A stretch of 27,499 bases of DNA from Clostridiales bacterium UBA1742 (GTDB lineage: Bacteria; Bacillota; Clostridia; TANB77; CAG-508): NCBI GenBank assembly GCA_002314935.1, contig DCHW01000057.1, positions 1 to 27,499 on the forward strand. Reading direction: 5' to 3'. The position numbers and the translations under genes are program-made. Below, one piece after another: positions 25,556-27,499 of the stretch; within the stretch, counting starts at the first letter, position 1, and each line of letters opens with the position of its first letter. The notes beneath the pieces were generated by a model. It saw nothing but the letters and a program-made list of their open reading frames with translations. It did no database searches and had not been told where the DNA came from.

Positions 25556-25611
25556 AAACACTATATTTATGTATTTTTTGCGTATACAAAAAATATGTAA
25601 ATACGGTGTTT
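25556..25611. terminator. Imperfect AT-rich hairpin
   Basis: A left arm from AAACAC (25556) to TTTTTTG (25580) pairs with a right arm CAAAAAATATG to GTGTTT (25587-25611), with a few mismatches and a GTATAC centre, then TTTGTTATTT. It may be a terminator for the small ORF upstream. Confidence 0.5.
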
Positions 25612-25686
25612 TTGTTATTTATAAAGAAACGCATAAATATTAAAATATTATTTTTTAAAATCAAATGTTCCCAAGGCATATTTTAA

Positions 25687-25822
25687 ATTTTTAATAATGT
25701 TTTTTGTAAACCTTGGTGTCGCAATCATCAAAACAAGATTAAATATGATGATTGCTCCAAATCGCACTCCGCTACGCTTCGTTTGGTCGCTTACGCGGTT
25801 TACTAAAAATATTATTAAAAAT
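25687..25822. repeat. Palindromic MITE-like element
   Basis: Outer arms 25687-25712 and 25797-25822 are 26-base inverted repeats with two mismatches, ending in GTAAACC/GGTTTAC. Inside, GCAATCATC and GATGATTGC (25721-25755) form a second stem, followed by a stretch much richer in GC than its surroundings (25761-25798). No coding capacity. It abuts the REP copy at 25824. Confidence 0.7.
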
Positions 25823-25823
25823 C

Positions 25824-25846
25824 GTAGGGGCGATTTTAATCGCCCG
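25824..25846 (+). repeat. REP-like palindrome upstream of the LRR prepilin gene
   Basis: GTAGG plus core GGGCGATTTTAATCGCCC and a final G. The same repeat, cut at the window edge, precedes the gene at 84. Confidence 0.88.
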
Positions 25847-25916
25847 CAAAATATAAAATAGTTATTAATTTTTATGTAAAAACATAAATAAAATAAAAAA
25901 AGGAGTGGTTTCACAA

Positions 25917-27050
25917 ATGAAACAAAAAACAAACGAAAAAGGTATTACTCTAATAGCATTAGTAATAACAATAATAGTAATGCTAATATTAGTAGCAGTT
26001 ACCGTAACAATTGCAATGGATGGAGGACTATTTACAAAATCAAAGGATGCAGGAGATAAAACAACAATAGAAGCAGAAAAAGAAACATTAACTAATGTAG
26101 CACTAGGAGAATATGATGGTGTAAAAGGAGGCATTGATTTAGATAATGTTGAAGAAAGTTTAAAAACTGGAAACACAAAAGACAAATGGACAAACATAAA
26201 AAAAGATTCAGCCAAAAACATAATAACATTACAAGGAAAACAAAGTGGAAAATGGTATGTAATATATGGAAGTGGAACAGTAGAAAAAATTAAGAATACA
26301 ACAGAAAATGATGGAGTAGTAACTGCAACAATAACATTAGATTCACAAACAACAACAATAACATTAAGTGGTGAAGAAGTAAGTGCACGAGATTTATCAG
26401 GAATATTTTTGGGGATTATTGGAGAAAAAGATGATAATATATGGTATGGAGAAGGTGAATCATTTACTGGTTATGGTAAACCAATCTCAATATCAGGTAA
26501 AATACCGGATGAGGTAGATATTAACAATGTAGATTTTTCAGAATATGATTTAGGAATAAAGTTTGAAGATGAATTTATGTATATATATGCAGATGAGGTT
26601 CTAACTGTTGAAGCAAATAAAAATGCCGAGTATGCTAAACAAAATGAAACGCCAACATTTACAAAAAAAGATTTATCAGGAATAAAAACAACAATGTTTG
26701 GTGTACCTGTAACAAGCATAAGTAGATTTGAAAATTGTACTACATTAGAATCAATAACGATACCTTCAAGTATAAAATCTATTGAAAGAGAGGCTTTCTA
26801 TGGGTGTACAGGTTTAACTAATGTAACTATTTTGAATGGAGTTAAGAGCATTTGTTATTGTGCGTTTTATGGATGTACAAATTTAACATCTGTAACTATA
26901 CCAAGTAGTGTAACAATGATTGTTGATGATGCTTTTGCTAATTGTTCAAGTTTAACATCAATTACAGTTGGCAGTGAAGCAGTTAAAACATTAGTGGAAG
27001 ATTCAGGTTATACTGGAACAGTTACAGTTAATACTAGTATTAATAATTAA
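25917..27050 (+). CDS. Prepilin-like protein with BspA-type leucine-rich repeats
   Basis: A 377-residue protein. Leader to Gly9 and membrane helix (10-28) are identical to those of the gene at 84; the conserved region runs to about residue 150, through the WYVIYGSGTVEKI block. Then comes a new C-terminal half: an unassigned part (about 150-255) and about three LRR_5/BspA-like repeats (about 265-360), with consensus such as LTSVTIPSSVTMI and AFYGCTNL. Such repeats often mediate binding to host or bacterial surfaces. ATG 25917 is taken over GTG 25905 because AGGAG at 25900-25904 is well spaced only for the ATG and the paralogue starts at the same place. No pilus genes adjacent. Confidence 0.85.
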   Translation: MKQKTNEKGITLIALVITIIVMLILVAVTVTIAMDGGLFTKSKDAGDKTTIEAEKETLTNVALGEYDGVKGGIDLDNVEESLKTGNTKDKWTNIKKDSAKNIITLQGKQSGKWYVIYGSGTVEKIKNTTENDGVVTATITLDSQTTTITLSGEEVSARDLSGIFLGIIGEKDDNIWYGEGESFTGYGKPISISGKIPDEVDINNVDFSEYDLGIKFEDEFMYIYADEVLTVEANKNAEYAKQNETPTFTKKDLSGIKTTMFGVPVTSISRFENCTTLESITIPSSIKSIEREAFYGCTGLTNVTILNGVKSICYCAFYGCTNLTSVTIPSSVTMIVDDAFANCSSLTSITVGSEAVKTLVEDSGYTGTVTVNTSINN

Positions 27051-27146
27051 TAAAAGTAAAGAACAGATTAACAATTTGAAGATTTTTGGTTCTTTTATGT
27101 TAATAGTAACTGAAATTTTAAACTAAACATTCAAAACAATAAAAAC

Positions 27147-27169
27147 GTAGGGGCGATTTTAATTGCCCG
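27147..27169 (+). repeat. REP-like palindrome, one base changed
   Basis: GTAGG plus the core with one C-to-T change in the right arm (AATTGCCC), located 97 bases after the LRR prepilin gene. Confidence 0.82.
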
Positions 27170-27192
27170 AATATATTAATATCTTAAAAATA

Positions 27193-27220
27193 TGCCAAAA
27201 GCTCCGGAGAAATTTTGGCA
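27193..27220. repeat. Nested stem-loop
   Basis: TGCCAAAA and TTTTGGCA pair around an inner CTCCGGAG palindrome. It may end transcription of the LRR prepilin gene or belong to the nearby repeats. Confidence 0.5.
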
Positions 27221-27228
27221 AACTAAAT

Positions 27229-27260
27229 AAAAAAGATGCTTATATTTAAGCATCTTTTTT
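27229..27260. terminator. Bidirectional terminator before rubredoxin
   Basis: A perfect 14-pair stem (27229-27242 and 27247-27260), loop TATT, with A and T runs at the ends. It overlaps the last codons of the rubredoxin gene. Confidence 0.85.
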
Positions 27261-27383
27261 TGAAAAGTTATCTTTACTTACTCCACAGATTGGGCAAACC
27301 CATGTATCTGGTAAATCTTCAAATTTTGTGCCTTCTGCGCTTTCGTCATAAACATAGCCACATATATCACATATATATTCCAT
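27246..27383 (-). CDS. Rubredoxin
   Basis: A 45-residue iron protein, read from ATG at 27383 to TAA at 27246. It begins MEYICDICGYVYDE and has a second metal half WVCPICGVSKDNF: two CxxC pairs that hold one iron, plus the usual acidic FEDLPDTW. It carries single electrons in the cytoplasm, in anaerobes often for oxygen or peroxide reduction. Slightly shorter than the usual 52-54 residues. RBS GAAAGG lies at about 27394-27399 on the minus strand, and a promoter further up. It fits an anaerobic Clostridia host. Confidence 0.95.
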   Translation of the reverse strand: MEYICDICGYVYDESAEGTKFEDLPDTWVCPICGVSKDNFSKKDA

Positions 27384-27418
27384 AATATCAATTCCTTTCA
27401 ATTAATTTTCATATACAA

Positions 27419-27447
27419 ATAATATAATAATAATTTATAAATGTCAA
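27419..27447 (-). promoter_or_regulatory. Promoter of the rubredoxin gene
   Basis: On the minus strand, TTGACA (27442-27447), a 17-bp spacer and TATTAT (27419-27424), 36 bases before the start. Confidence 0.75.
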
Positions 27448-27499
27448 TTAAATATATACAGAAATGTCAAAAATATTGTAGGTTAGTCAATGATGTGTC

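Noticed and set aside
1..27499. CRISPR array, tRNA or riboswitch
   Set aside because: No regularly spaced repeats, cloverleaf or known aptamer pattern could be found by eye; the REP copies are too scattered to be CRISPR.

Overview
The window is about 27.5 kb of very AT-rich bacterial DNA. Strong AGGAGG-type ribosome binding sites, TTGACA/TATAAT promoters and the gene set (MecA, a ClpE-like unfoldase, ComEC, HtrA, PcrA, a BofC-like protein, MreBC next to RadC and a DUF4321 protein) point to a low-GC Bacillota of class Clostridia, probably a gut-type lineage. No rRNA, tRNA, CRISPR array or complete insertion sequence was seen. Most of the window is chromosomal housekeeping DNA. It begins and ends with two related prepilin-like genes that share leader and N-terminal sequence.

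Layout. 1-1016: prepilin-like surface protein. 1131-5470: an SH3b-NlpC/P60 wall hydrolase, the DNA channel protein ComEC and a BofC-like membrane protein. 5508-6326 (minus): membrane-anchored DUF3298-type protein. 6548-8203: exported SGNH/SASA-type esterase, followed by a perfect 28-bp palindrome. 8395-11286: ClpE-like unfoldase and PgsA. 11318-12532 (minus): HtrA. 12626-13264: a repeat-rich island with a RAYT transposase remnant between inverted REP-like palindromes. 13317-14447: a third prepilin-like gene and rnhB. 14493-14675 (minus): unknown 60-residue protein. 14755-18869: pyrimidine-nucleoside phosphorylase, low-molecular-weight phosphatase and pcrA. 19105-20103: M23 metallopeptidase. 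20126-20737 (minus): MecA-like adaptor. 20964-23819: DUF4321 protein, radC, mreB, mreC. 23839-25273: purB. 25274-25916: non-coding, repeat-rich. 25917-27050: prepilin-like protein with BspA-type leucine-rich repeats. 27246-27383 (minus): rubredoxin.

The most striking signal is shared by four otherwise intact housekeeping genes. rnhB, the nucleoside phosphorylase gene, pcrA (twice) and purB are each out of frame by one extra C. In all five cases the C sits directly before a conserved glycine codon (GGA four times, GGG once), so the zero frame reads CGG. Skipping that C restores a full-length family protein each time. By my reading of every gene here (about 8,000 codons), CGG occurs in frame nowhere else except in a repeat-derived tail of the dead transposase. 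This fits +1 recoding at CGG. CGG may be an unassigned or starved codon that ribosomes skip into GGN, or CGGN may be read as a four-base glycine codon. A patterned sequencing or assembly error must be excluded first.

A second theme is small repeats: a REP-like family with core GGGCGATTTTAATCGCCC (five good copies plus degenerate or cut ones), a palindromic element of about 136 bp, an AC microsatellite inside a possible 18-codon ORF, and the duplicated prepilin cassettes.
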